From: Dichotomocladium elegans
Lineage: Eukaryota; Mucoromycota; Mucoromycetes; Mucorales; Lichtheimiaceae
DNA length: 64,000 nucleotides
NCBI GenBank assembly: GCA_025716815.1
Contig: JAIXMN010000005.1
Coordinates: 1,674,001 to 1,738,000 of the forward strand
Direction of reading: 5' to 3'
In this document: positions 22,236 through 35,180 of the stretch, one piece after another
How positions within the stretch are numbered: the stretch's first letter is position 1
Layout of the letters: each line of letters starts with the position of its first letter
Position numbers and translations under genes: made by a program
Notes under the pieces: generated by a model
The model's input: the letters and a program-made list of their open reading frames with translations, nothing else
What the model was told of the DNA's origin: nothing
The model's database searches: none

Positions 22236-25200
22236 GTGTCTGTTAGTGCTGACAAATATGCGTGTACAAGAGTTGGTGACTGCGTCCATAAGTGTTGGTG
22301 AATGTGAACTTGTCAGTGTTTATGAGTGTGCATTTGTGATTGTTGATGAGCCTCCGTTGTGAGTTCTGTTGATTACCCACTTGTGACTTTTGATAAATAT
22401 GCGTCTGTGAGTAATGATGAATGCGCACTTGCATGTGTGGATGATTGTACGACTGTGACTATTCGAGAGCGTGCGCCTGTGAGTATTGGTGAGTGTGCGC
22501 CTGTGAGTATAGATGGGTGTGCGCCTGGCAGAGTGTTGGTGACTGTGCACCTGTGAGTGTTGATGGGTGTCCGCTTGTGAGTGGTGATGAGTGCGCGCCT
22601 GTGAGTGTTGATAAGTGTCCGCCTGTGAGTGTTGGTAAGCGTGCGCCTGTGAGTGCTGATGACTGTACACTTGTGAGTGTTGATAAATATGCGTTCGTGA
22701 GTGATAATGGATGTGAACATGTATGTGTAGATGAATGTATGGCTGTGGGTGATGATGAGTGTGCGCTTGTGTATGCTGATAACTGTGCACTTGTGAGTGT
22801 TGAAGAATGTGCGTGTGTGAGTGATGATGAATGTGCACTTGTATTCGTAGATGATTTTATGACTTGTGAGTGTTGGTAAATGTACGCCTGTGAGTGATGG
22901 TAAGTGTCCGCCTGTTAGTGTTGAAGAGCGTGCGCATGTAAGTGATGATGAATGCGCGCTTGTATGTGTAGATGATTGTACGACTGTGAGTAATGGTAAA
23001 TGTGCGCGTGTGAGTGTAGATGATTGTATGACTGTGAGTGGTGATGAGCGTGCGATTGTGAATACTGATGATTGTGCACTTGTGAGTGTTGATAAATATG
23101 CGGTCGTGAGTGATGTTGAATGTGAACTTGTATGTGTAGATGAATGTATGGCTGTGAGTAATGATAAGTGTGCGCTTATGTATGCTGATGACTGTGCACT
23201 TGTGAGTGTTGAAGAATGTGTGTGTGTGTGTGATGATGAATGTGGGGTTGTATGCGTAGATGATTTTATGACTGTGGCTGTTGGTAAATGTGCGCCTGTG
23301 AGTGTTGGTAAGTGTCCGTCTGTTATTAATGAAGAGCGTGCGCCTGTGAGTGTTTGTGAGTGTCCGCCTGTGAGTGGTAATGAGTGTTCGCCTGTGAGTG
23401 TTGATGAGTGTTCGCCTGTGTATATTAATGACTGTTCGCCTGTGTATATTGATGACTGTTCGCCTGTGAGTTTCGTGAGTGTCCGCCTGTGAGTGATGAT
23501 GAGTGTCCGCCTGTGAGTGGTGATGAGTGTCCGCCTGTGAGTGTCGATGAGTGTCCGCCTGTGAGTGGTGATGAGTGTCCGCCTGTGAGGGGTGATGAGT
23601 GTCCGCCTGTGAATCTTGATGACTGTGCGCCTGTGAATGTTGATACGTGTCCGCCTGAGAGTGTTGGTAAGCGTGCGCCTGTGAGTGCTGATGACTGTGC
23701 ACTTGTCAGTGTTGATAAATATGTGTCCGTGAGTGATGATGAATGTGAACTTGTATGTGGATGAATGTATGGCTGTGAGTGATGATGAGTGTGCGCTTGT
23801 GTATGCTGATGACTGTGCACTTGTGAATGTTGACGAATGTGCGTGTGTGAGTGATGATGAATGTGCACTTGTATTCGTAGATGATTTTATGACTTGTGAG
23901 TGTTGGTAAATGTACGCCTGTGAGTGATGGTAAGTGTCCGCCCGTTAGTGGTGAAGAGCGTGCGCCTGTAAGTGATGATGAATGCGCGCTTGTATGTGTA
24001 GATGATTGTACGACTGTGGGTATTGGTAAATGTGCGCCTGTGCGTGTAGATGATTGTATGACTGTGAGTGGTGATGATCGTGCGATTGTGAATACTGATG
24101 ATTGTGCACTTGTGAGTGTTGATAAATATGCGGTCGTGAGTGATGTTGAATGTGAACTTGTATGTGTAGATGAATATATGGCTGTGAGTAATGATAAGTG
24201 TGCGCTTGTGTATGCTGATGACTGTGCACTTGTGAGTGTTGAAGAATGTGTGTGTGTGTGTGATGATGAATGTGGGGTTGTATGCGTAGATGATTTTATG
24301 ACTGTGACTGTTGGTAAATGTGCGCCTGTGAGTGTTGGTAAGTGTCCGTCTGTTATTGATGAAGATCGTGCGCCTGTGAGTGTTTGTGAGTGTCCGCCTG
24401 TGAGTGGTAATGAGTGTTCGCCTGTGTATATTAATGACTGTTCGCCTGTGTATATTGATGACTGTTCGCCTGTGAGTTTCGTGAGTGTCCGCCTGTGAGT
24501 TTCGTGAGTGTCCGCCTGTGAGTGATGATGAGTGTCCGCCTGTGAGTGGTGATGAGCGTGCGCATGTAAGTGATGATGAATGCGCGCTTGTATGTGTAGA
24601 TGATTGTACGACTGTGAGTAATGGTAAATGTGCGCGTGTGAGTGTAGATGATTGTATGACTGTGAGTGGTGATGAGCGTGCGATTGTGAATACTGATGAT
24701 TGTGCACTTGTGTGTGTTGATAAATATGCGGTCGTGAGTGATGTTGAATGTGAACTTGTATGTGTAGATGAATGTATGGCTGTGAGTAATGATAAGTGTG
24801 CGCTTGTGTATGCTGATGACTGTGCACTTGTGAGTGTTGAAGAATGTGTGTGTGTGTGTGTGATGATGAATGTGGGGTTGTATGCGTAGATGATTTTATG
24901 ACTGTGGCTGTTGGTAAATGTGCGCCTGTGAGTGTTGGTAAGTGTCCGTCTGTTATTGATGAAGAGCGTGCGCCTGTGAGTGTTTGTGGGTGTCCGCCTG
25001 TGAGTGGTAATGAGTGTTCGCCTGTGAGTGTTGATGAATGTTCGCCTGTATATATTAATGACTGTTCGCCTGTGAGTTTCGTGAGTGTCCGCCTGTGAGT
25101 GGTGATGAGTATCCGCCTGTGAGTGTCGATGAGTGTCCGCCTGTGAGTGTCGATGAGTGTCCGCCTGTGAATCGTGATGACTGTGCGCCTGTGAATGTTG

Positions 25201-28200
25201 ATACGTGTCCGCCTGAGAGTGTTGGTAAGCGTGCGCTTGTGAGAGCGGATGACTGTACACTTGTCAGTGTTGATAAATATGTGTCCGCGAGTGATGATGA
25301 ATGTGAACTTGTATGTGGATGAATGTATGGCTGTGAGTGATGATGAGTGTGCGCTTGTGTATGCTGATGACTGTGCACTTGTGAATGTTGACGAATGTGC
25401 GTGTGTGAGTGATGATGAATGTGCACTTGTATTCTAGATGATTTTATGACTTGTGAGTGTTGGTAACTGTACGCCTGTGAGTGATGGTAAGTGTCCGCCT
25501 GTTAGTGTTGAAGAGCGTGCGCATGTAAGTGATGATGAATGCGCGCTTGTATGTGTAGATGATTGTACGACTGTGGGTATTGGTAAATGTGCGCCTGTGA
25601 GTGTAGATGATTGTATGACTGTGAGTGTTGATGAGCGTGCGCTTATGAATACTGATGATTGTGCACTTGTGAGTGTTGATAAATATGCGGTCGTGAGTGA
25701 TGTTGAATGTGAACTTGTATGTGTAGATGAGTGTATGACTGTGAGTGTTGATGAGCGTGCGCTTGTGAATACTGATGACTGTGCACTTGTGAGTGTTGAA
25801 GAATGTGTGTGTGTGTGCGATGATGAATGTGGGGTTGTATGCGTAGATGATTTTATGACTTGTGAGTGTTGGTAACTGTACGCCTGTGAGTGTTGGTAAG
25901 TGTCCGCCTGTTAGTGTTGAAGAGCGTGCGCATGTAAGTGATGATGAATGCGCGCTTGTATGTGTAGATGATTGTACGACTGTGAGTAATGGTAAATGTG
26001 CGCGTGTGAGTGTAGATGATTGTATGACTGTGAGTGTTGATGAGCGTGCGCGTATGAATACTGATGATTGTGCACTTGTGAGTGTTGATAAATATGCGGT
26101 CGTGAGTGATATGAATGTGAACTTGTATGTGTAGATGAATGTATGGCTGTGAGTAATGATAAGTGTGCGCTTGTGTATGCTGATGACTGTGCACTTGTGA
26201 GTGTTGAAGAATGTGTGTGTGTGTGTGATGATGAATGTGGGGTTGTATGCGTAGATGATTTTATGACTGTGGCTGTTGGTAAATGTGCGCCTGTGAGTGT
26301 TGGTAAGTGTCCGTCTGTTATTGATGAAGAGCGTGCGCCTGTGAGTGTTTGTGAGTGTCCGCCTGTGGGTGGTAATGAGTGTTCGCCTGTGAGTGTTGAT
26401 GAGTGTTCGCCTGTGTATATTAATGACTGTTCGCCTGTGTATATTGATGACTGTTCGCCTGTGAGTTTCGTGAGTGTCCGCCTGTGAGTTTCGTGAGTGT
26501 CCGCCTGTGAGTGATGATGAGTGTCCGCCTGTGAGTGGTGATGAGTGTCCGCCTGTGAATCTTGATGAGTGTCCGCCTGAGAGTGTTGGTAAGCGTGCGC
26601 CTGTGAATCTTGATGACTGTGCGCCTGTGAATGTTGATACGTGTCCGCCTGAGAGTGTTGGTAAGCGTGCGCCTGTGAGTGCTGATGACTGTGCACTTGT
26701 CAGTGTTGATAAATATGTGTCCGTGAGTGATGATGAATGTGAACTTGTATGTGGATGAATATATGGCTGTGAGTGATGATGAGTGTGCGCTTGTGTATGC
26801 TGATGACTGTGCACTTGTGAATGTTGACGAATGTGCGTGTGTGAGTGATGATGAATGTGCACTTGTATTCTAGATGATTTTATGACTTGTGAGTGTTGGT
26901 AAATGTACGACTGTGAGTGATGGTAAGTGTCCGCCTGTTAGTGTTGAAGATCGTGCGCCTGTAAGTGATGATGAATGCGCGCTTGTATGTGTAGATGATT
27001 GTACGACTGTGAGTAATGGTAAATGTGCGCCTGTGAGTGTAGATGATTGTATGACTGTGAGTGGTGATGATCGTGCGATTGTGAATACTGATGATTGTGC
27101 ACTTGTGAGTGTTGATAAATATGCGGTCGTGAGTGATGTTGAATGTGAACTTGTATGTGTAGATGAATATATGGCTGTGAGTAATGATAAGTGTGCGCTT
27201 GTGTATGCTGATGACTGTGCACTTGTGAGTGTTGAAGAATGTGTGTGTGTGTGTGATGATGAATGTGGGGTTGTATGCGTAGATGATTTTATGACTGTGA
27301 CTGTTGGTAAATGTGCGCCTGTGAGTGTTGGTAAGTGTCCGTCTGTTATTGATGAAGATCGTGCGCCTGTGAGTGTTTGTGAGTGTCCGCCTGTGAGTGG
27401 TAATGAGTGTTCGCCTGTGAGTGTTGATGAGTGTTCGCCTGTGTATATTGATGACTGTTCGCCTGTGAGTTTCGTGAGTGTCCGCCTGTGAGTGGTGATG
27501 AGTGTCCGCCTGTGAGTGTCGATGAGTGTCCGCCTGTGAATCTTGATGACTGTGCGCCTGTGAATGTTGATACGTGTCCGCCTGAGAGTGTTGGTAAGCG
27601 TGCGCCTGTGAGTGCCGATTACTGTACACTTGTGAGTGTTGATAAATATGCGTCCGTGAGTGATGATGAATGTGAACTTGTATATGTCGATGAGTGTATG
27701 GCTGTGAGTGTGGATGAGCGTGCGCTTGTGAATGCTGATGACTGTGCACTTGTGAGTGTTGACGAATATGCGTCTGTGAGTGATGATGAATGTGCAGTTC
27801 TTTGTGTAGATGAGTGTATGACTGTGAGTGTTGATGCGTGTTCGCCTGTGAGTGTTGATGAGCGTTCGCCTGTGAGTGTTGGTAAATGTGCGCCTGTGAG
27901 TGTTGATAAGTGTCCGCCTGTCAGTGTTGGTGAGGGTGTGTTTGTGAGTGTTGATGATTTTGCGTCTGAGAGGGATGATGATTGTGCACTTGATTATTTA
28001 GCTAATTGTACGGCTGTGAGTGTTTGTGATGTGCGCTTTTTTGGGTTGGTAAGCATATGCCTGTAGGTGCTGATTAATGTGTATCTGTGAGTGTTGGTAA
28101 GTGTGTGTCTGTGAGTGATAAAGAAGGTGCACTTGTATGTGTAAATGATTGTACGACTGTGAGTGCTGGTGAGTGTCCGCCTGCGAGTGGTGATGAATGT

Positions 28201-28369
28201 TGCAATTGTGAGTGCTAATGAGTGTACGCCTGTTAATGGTGGTGAGCGTGCGCCTGTGATTGTTGGTAAGCATATGCGTGTGAGTGCGGATGGGTGTGTA
28301 TCTGTGAGTTCTGAAGAATGCGCTCCTGTTGATATTGGTGAATGTGATATTGTGGATGGCGGTGGGTGA
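22236..28369. repeat. 6.1 kb array of degenerate 24-base tandem repeats (minisatellite)
   Basis: About 250 head-to-tail units with plus-strand consensus GTGAGTGTTGATGAGTGTCC plus GCCT. Units vary mainly at bases 4-9, 13-15 and 19-24. Outer units are more diverged than inner ones, as expected for an array homogenised by unequal exchange or slippage. The period is a multiple of three, so long stretches of the strands stay open; the plus frame reads as octapeptides like VSVDECPP with a near-invariant Cys, and the minus frames as THRRTLIN, HSQADTHQ or LTGGHSST. No frame is open through the whole array. Higher-order blocks are marked by a shared junction string (GACTTGTGAG) at 22861, 23891, 25448, 25857 and 26884. 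I think it is a non-coding or formerly coding minisatellite. Confidence 0.92.
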
Positions 28370-28403
28370 GCTGCTTTGTCTGTATGTGTTTTTTGGTATG
28401 TAG

Positions 28404-28841
28404 CTATGCGTGTGCTGTTCTATTCTCTTGTGGTGTATTCTGTTGGAGGGATAGAGGACAAGCATGAATTAGAGCGGTAATCCGTGCCAGAATTAAAAGC
28501 AAAGTCTGCTTATTTGCATGGCCTATGGTAGTCTTTGCCCGATACGACTGGGGGTATTTCGTTGAGCCTACGTCCGCGTTGACAAAGTCTTCATTGTAGC
28601 TTTCGCGGCGTTCACTAGGTGGATCAATATAGTCGGCTCCATGACCTTTGAAAGGCACATTGAAACGCAGAAGCTCTGATCGCTTGTTTTTAACGGGTTG
28701 AGTGGGCGCCAAAGTGGATCTTGTCAGTAGCAGTCGGCTAGAATGAAGAAAATGTTGCTCAACTGTAAGTAAAAGAAATAAAGAGGATCTGTAAACGCGT
28801 ACTTTCACTGCCAGTGCAGAACGTCGTGAGAGGTAGAGCAT
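28404..28841 (-). CDS. unrecognised protein with possible mitochondrial presequence
   Basis: A minus-strand ORF of 145 codons immediately right of the repeat array. It starts MLYLSRRSALAVKVRVYRSS, which is basic and lacks acidic residues, like an import presequence. The middle (KGHGADYIDPPSERRESYNE, DFVNADVGSTKYPQSYRAK) looks like real protein rather than random translation, and a hydrophobic stretch (QTLLLILARITALIHA) follows. An internal GTACGC...TTACAG pair could be an unspliced intron, but splicing it breaks the frame. I do not recognise the family. It lies on the same strand as the unrecognised exons on the other side of the array, so both may belong to one gene (inference). Confidence 0.38.
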   Translation of the reverse strand: MLYLSRRSALAVKVRVYRSSLFLLLTVEQHFLHSSRLLLTRSTLAPTQPVKNKRSELLRFNVPFKGHGADYIDPPSERRESYNEDFVNADVGSTKYPQSYRAKTTIGHANKQTLLLILARITALIHACPLSLQQNTPQENRTAHA

Positions 28842-31832
28842 CAGTAGAGAAATGAAGATTCATGTCAACTTGTTCGCACTAATGTTTTCACTTTGAAGTC
28901 AGGACACGACGCAAAAAATCGGTATTGCTCATGGATCCAACTTGCTTTATGGGTGGTTATTATGCAAAGAACATGCTTTTCTCCTTTGCATGTAAGTAAA
29001 CAACGGTTTTGAAAGGGCTGTGCGTCTCTCGCAGAGAGATCTACAATGATTACATGAGTGAATGGTACGATACATGGAGATGAACGACATACCGTTTTGA
29101 TTATGATTCCACGGCAGTTTCTGAAAGAAACAGGGAATCTGGAATGAAAGAGTTGTACTTGAAGTAGCAGGAGTTAGACCTCTGTCCTGGAATATGTGAA
29201 GACACGCTGGGGAGTATATCGTGTGTAATAATTCTTTGAAGGTAAAAAAGAGAAAAAGATGCAGGCGAGCGCCGAGCAAGAGACTCTGTCATTAAATACT
29301 GTCCAGCTTGTTCATGATCAAATAAAGCTTCATGATTGGGACGATCGGTCTCCAAATTTCTACCTATCATATCAACCGGGATTCCGCATTCCGCATTTAC
29401 CCGTTTACCTAATAGAATGGATACATTGTTTTTACTTAATCTCGTTCTTTCTGGCCTATATATCATGCGCTACTAAGATGCAAAAATAGCAGAAGATTAA
29501 AGAAAATATCTCCGGACGGGGTCAGAAGTGGATATGTAGAGAGCCATAGTTGATAGACAATAAATGACAACTTTAAGTATGGAGTACTCCTCCCCGAGAG
29601 AAAAGATGCATAAACTTGCATCGTGCATTTGTGATCACTTCGGAGCGTTAATTCTACTCAAGAAACAGTCCTTCACTCACATGATCATGAGGTAGTCAAG
29701 GTAATGTTTGGTTTTCCTCCCATTGCTCGGTAGAATTTTAACGCAAGCCTTCCTCCATTTGAAAAAAAAACGACATACCTTCCCGTTATTACGGTTAATC
29801 AAGTATCTTTAAAAAATATGACCTCACAATAATACACGTTTCTATTATTTCAATCGCATATGAAAAACACTGCATTGCGTGTCAATAAAATACTCTATGT
29901 GGTGCTGTCAAAAAATGATTTCCCGCTCGAATTAAGTTAAAGCCTGAGCACTGCCAGTCAACATAAATTAACCTTCCCCGTGCAACCTGTTGCTCACTTC
30001 CAAATCTCCAAGTTTAGGTGGATCGAGACATGCCTATCGCGATAACAGTGTTCGATCAATGGAAATGATAAGTATCAGAGAAGAACATCGCCAAAATAAA
30101 GGTATGGGCATGGTTATGAGCACAGTGGCAGAAAGAGCCAAGCGTACGAATGTGTGAGAGGAAACATGGTAGTGTCACGGGGCCACTGGGATCCGCGGGC
30201 CGTGGGACTTGGTGTCTGAGGGACTCTGCGAAGCTACATATTCCAGTCATTTCTAATCATATCGTGGGCGATGCGTGTTGTTGGCATTGCTCCCTACTCA
30301 ATATTTATTCTCCTAGTCGACCACCTACAGTGTCATATGTTCTTTGTTTACATCTGATAGCCACCATGATTTTCATATGAACGCGTGTAAACACAGAATA
30401 CGTCTACATGCACCAATGTGTGTGTTACACAATATCATAATACGCTTGTAATATCACCTTATTTTGACCCACTCGTACATACTAAACAGAGTTCTATTAT
30501 TTATACGTAACACCTTTTTCCTATAGTGCCAGAATATTTATGAATGGGTTTCTCCAACTCGTTATGGTGTTAATTCGTTATAATGGTAGTATGTTGGAAT
30601 CTGCAATATCATGATAACGGACAGCCTCTGCAGCTTTACCGTAGAATCGTCTTAAACTCGATGCCTTTCAGAAAATTTTTATCCATAGGTCATGATGACT
30701 ACAGACACAAATAAAGGCTGGATTGTGCCATTGTACACTCCACGCGTAGCTTCAAACGTCGTTGGTGCAATCAAAAAAATATTATGTTGCTCAGTGATTT
30801 ATAGGTAAAGCTTGTAAGAGCGGCGTTTTTGGTGCTTTTTTCAATATCATTGGTGATCTCGCGCCTTATGGTCTTATGTCAACGGAGAATACGATTTATT
30901 CAATTTTATATCTGCAATAGATATCATCGCAATACATCCAGAGTTGGTGAATAAAACACAATGTCGAGAATGAGTGCTGGATGTCGGCTATTATCGGTGG
31001 CAAGGAACTCTGAGTTCTGAAGAATCGGGGCAGTAAGAGACATTGGCCGGTTTACCATTTAGTCATTAGCAACTGTGCGATAAGTTTTGATTTTTGGTGT
31101 CTTCGCCTATGTGCATAATATTGTGCCACAAAATATTTATCGATTGCAGATATTTTTCAGCCACAACTCACCAGTAAGTGCGAGAACTATATGTCATTCC
31201 TAAATTGTTCATTCGCAAGTACTGTCTTCAACATAAGGTCATGTCAAGCTTGTGCTTTGCTGATATTACAAAATCACGACTACCTGGAGCTGTTGTCATA
31301 GGCGATTTCGATAAAGTTTCATGGTCTAAAACAGTATGAACTATAGACATTTCAATGTCTTCCTTACACTTATATCACCCACGTGCAAGTCCCCAGGTCC
31401 AAGCAAACATCTAAGCTGCTTCAATTCATTGGACTAATCCATACTCTTAGCATGGATATCGTAGTGTACGAACAGACAATGATCTTCGGGGAAAAGAAAA
31501 GAATTCAACAAATTCTATCTTAGAAGCATCGTCTGATCACACTACGTACAACAGACAGCAGCGACATTGGGTGGTAGTACAGCCTTTAGAGGGAATGCTT
31601 CTATCCGATGACAAAGGAAGTATTTACCCGAGATCTTTGTCCTTGCAAATTTATTTGAGTGAATTATGTACATATAAGACGATCGGGCTATGTGCGCGTA
31701 TGTCTCATTGCTTGATTAGCCGACTCTCCTCCATTCGAGCTATGTAAATTATTAAAGAACCTATATACATGTGGGACGGGGGAAAGAAATGGAGGGAATA
31801 GTGGAATAACCAAACAATCGGCGTGTGGTATG
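28842..31832. other. 3 kb A+T-rich region, no gene seen
   Basis: No ORF longer than about 120 codons, no spliceable conserved frame and no obvious repeat. Base composition is clearly more A+T-rich than the gene-bearing parts, especially 29700-31700. It might be decayed mobile-element DNA, but I could identify no terminal repeats or transposase motifs. Confidence 0.4.
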
Positions 31833-33894
<2,062 letters not shown>

Positions 33895-35180
33895 AAGACC
33901 AATAGAAGCTGCTCAAAGGGAAACAAGCCGAACATTTGAGCAAAAATTGCTCTCTGACTGTCAAGCCCATTGACTTGAATACTCCGCTGAGTTGTTGATT
34001 GGGTAAGACTTTACTGCATTAAAAAATTCGAAGAATCGCACTTGTCACTAGCCACTTTCCTCACAAAACAGGCAGTGCCGTGACCTTATCCCCTGCAAAG
34101 ATGGTTTTCTGATATTCATGGCAGGAATGCGTGTTATCTCTCCAGGATGCTATCATGCAAGGCGCCACCTGAAGATACGTTCCTTCGTAGCTGCAGCTGT
34201 TGTTAAGGTCCTTGGCTGTAACGCATTCACCCTAGAAGATTAGGTAAGCCCATGTTTACGTATCCATTTCGTTCTCTAAAAAGCTATGATGGACATAGGC
34301 TCATCCATATAAATTGGCTGTGGAAATCCTTCTCTCATCTCTTCTGGTGTTTATATTTACTATCTCTTCATTTCGTCCTATCTTAGAAGAGTTTGTATGA
34401 AGTAATAATGTCTGCAGGAAGGATTTAGAGCTGAGTACTAAGCTGTAATGTGATCTGGCAGGTTTCTCTCATTGGCATTACCTTTCGATGAACTATCTTG
34501 GCTAAAATCACCTCTCACTCAGTATTGATCCACTGTTTTTTTGTGTACGATCGCCACTCTATAAAGTTGTACACAACCCCTAATCTGTGGTTGCACCGAG
34601 CGCGTGCAACGCGGACCCGGCGACAGACTCCTCTCTTTATGCACACCTCGAGGGAGCATTTCCTGCTAACTCCCCTTAAAAACAATGGTAAATGGTATCA
34701 ATGGCCGAAATCAGCTATGCACAAATATCCTCGTTCAAATTCATCCATGGAAATTGCCACTACTACAGCACGATGCGTTGAACCTCAATATATGTCAAGT
34801 TAGACAGAAGAAGACGGCACGGCCGCAATAGGGTACCCGTAAAGAATATCAGATAACGCGGGTTATTTTATTGCAAAAGAGCACGTTGATACAGCATTCT
34901 TTTTAGAGAAAAAAATAAAATAGGCGGGATGGGTGCTTAATAAGGAGATCACTTCTAAGCATCAATAACGAAAATATCCGGACCCCAGGCACAGAGATTT
35001 CCATCGAAGATGATGAAACTGGAAAAGAGCTTAACTTTTTAAGAGCCAATAAAAGAATCACTAGTTTTTAAAGCACGCAAGCGGTGTCCTTTTTTTTTTA
35101 TATAGCTTTTCGATCTCCAAACTATCCTCTTTTTTTTTATCTCTTCCCCCACTCACGTTTGGACATAAAAGAAAATAAAC
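33895..35180. other. divergent intergenic region Wee1 / Lcb3, no gene seen
   Basis: This 1.3 kb stretch lies between two divergent start codons. T-runs at 35093-35100 and 35132-35138, close to the plus-strand ATG at 35181, are typical of a fungal promoter. The only ORF above 100 codons in the interval (34498-34803) shows no features of a protein. Confidence 0.35.

Noticed and set aside
22857..27749. Minus-strand ORFs of 261-472 codons inside the 24-base array
   Set aside because: They exist because the period is a multiple of three and the consensus lacks minus-strand stops; several frames are open at once and none crosses the whole array or has a credible start.
22236..28369. CRISPR-like array
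   Set aside because: Units are contiguous 24-mers without unique spacers, in a eukaryotic nuclear sequence.
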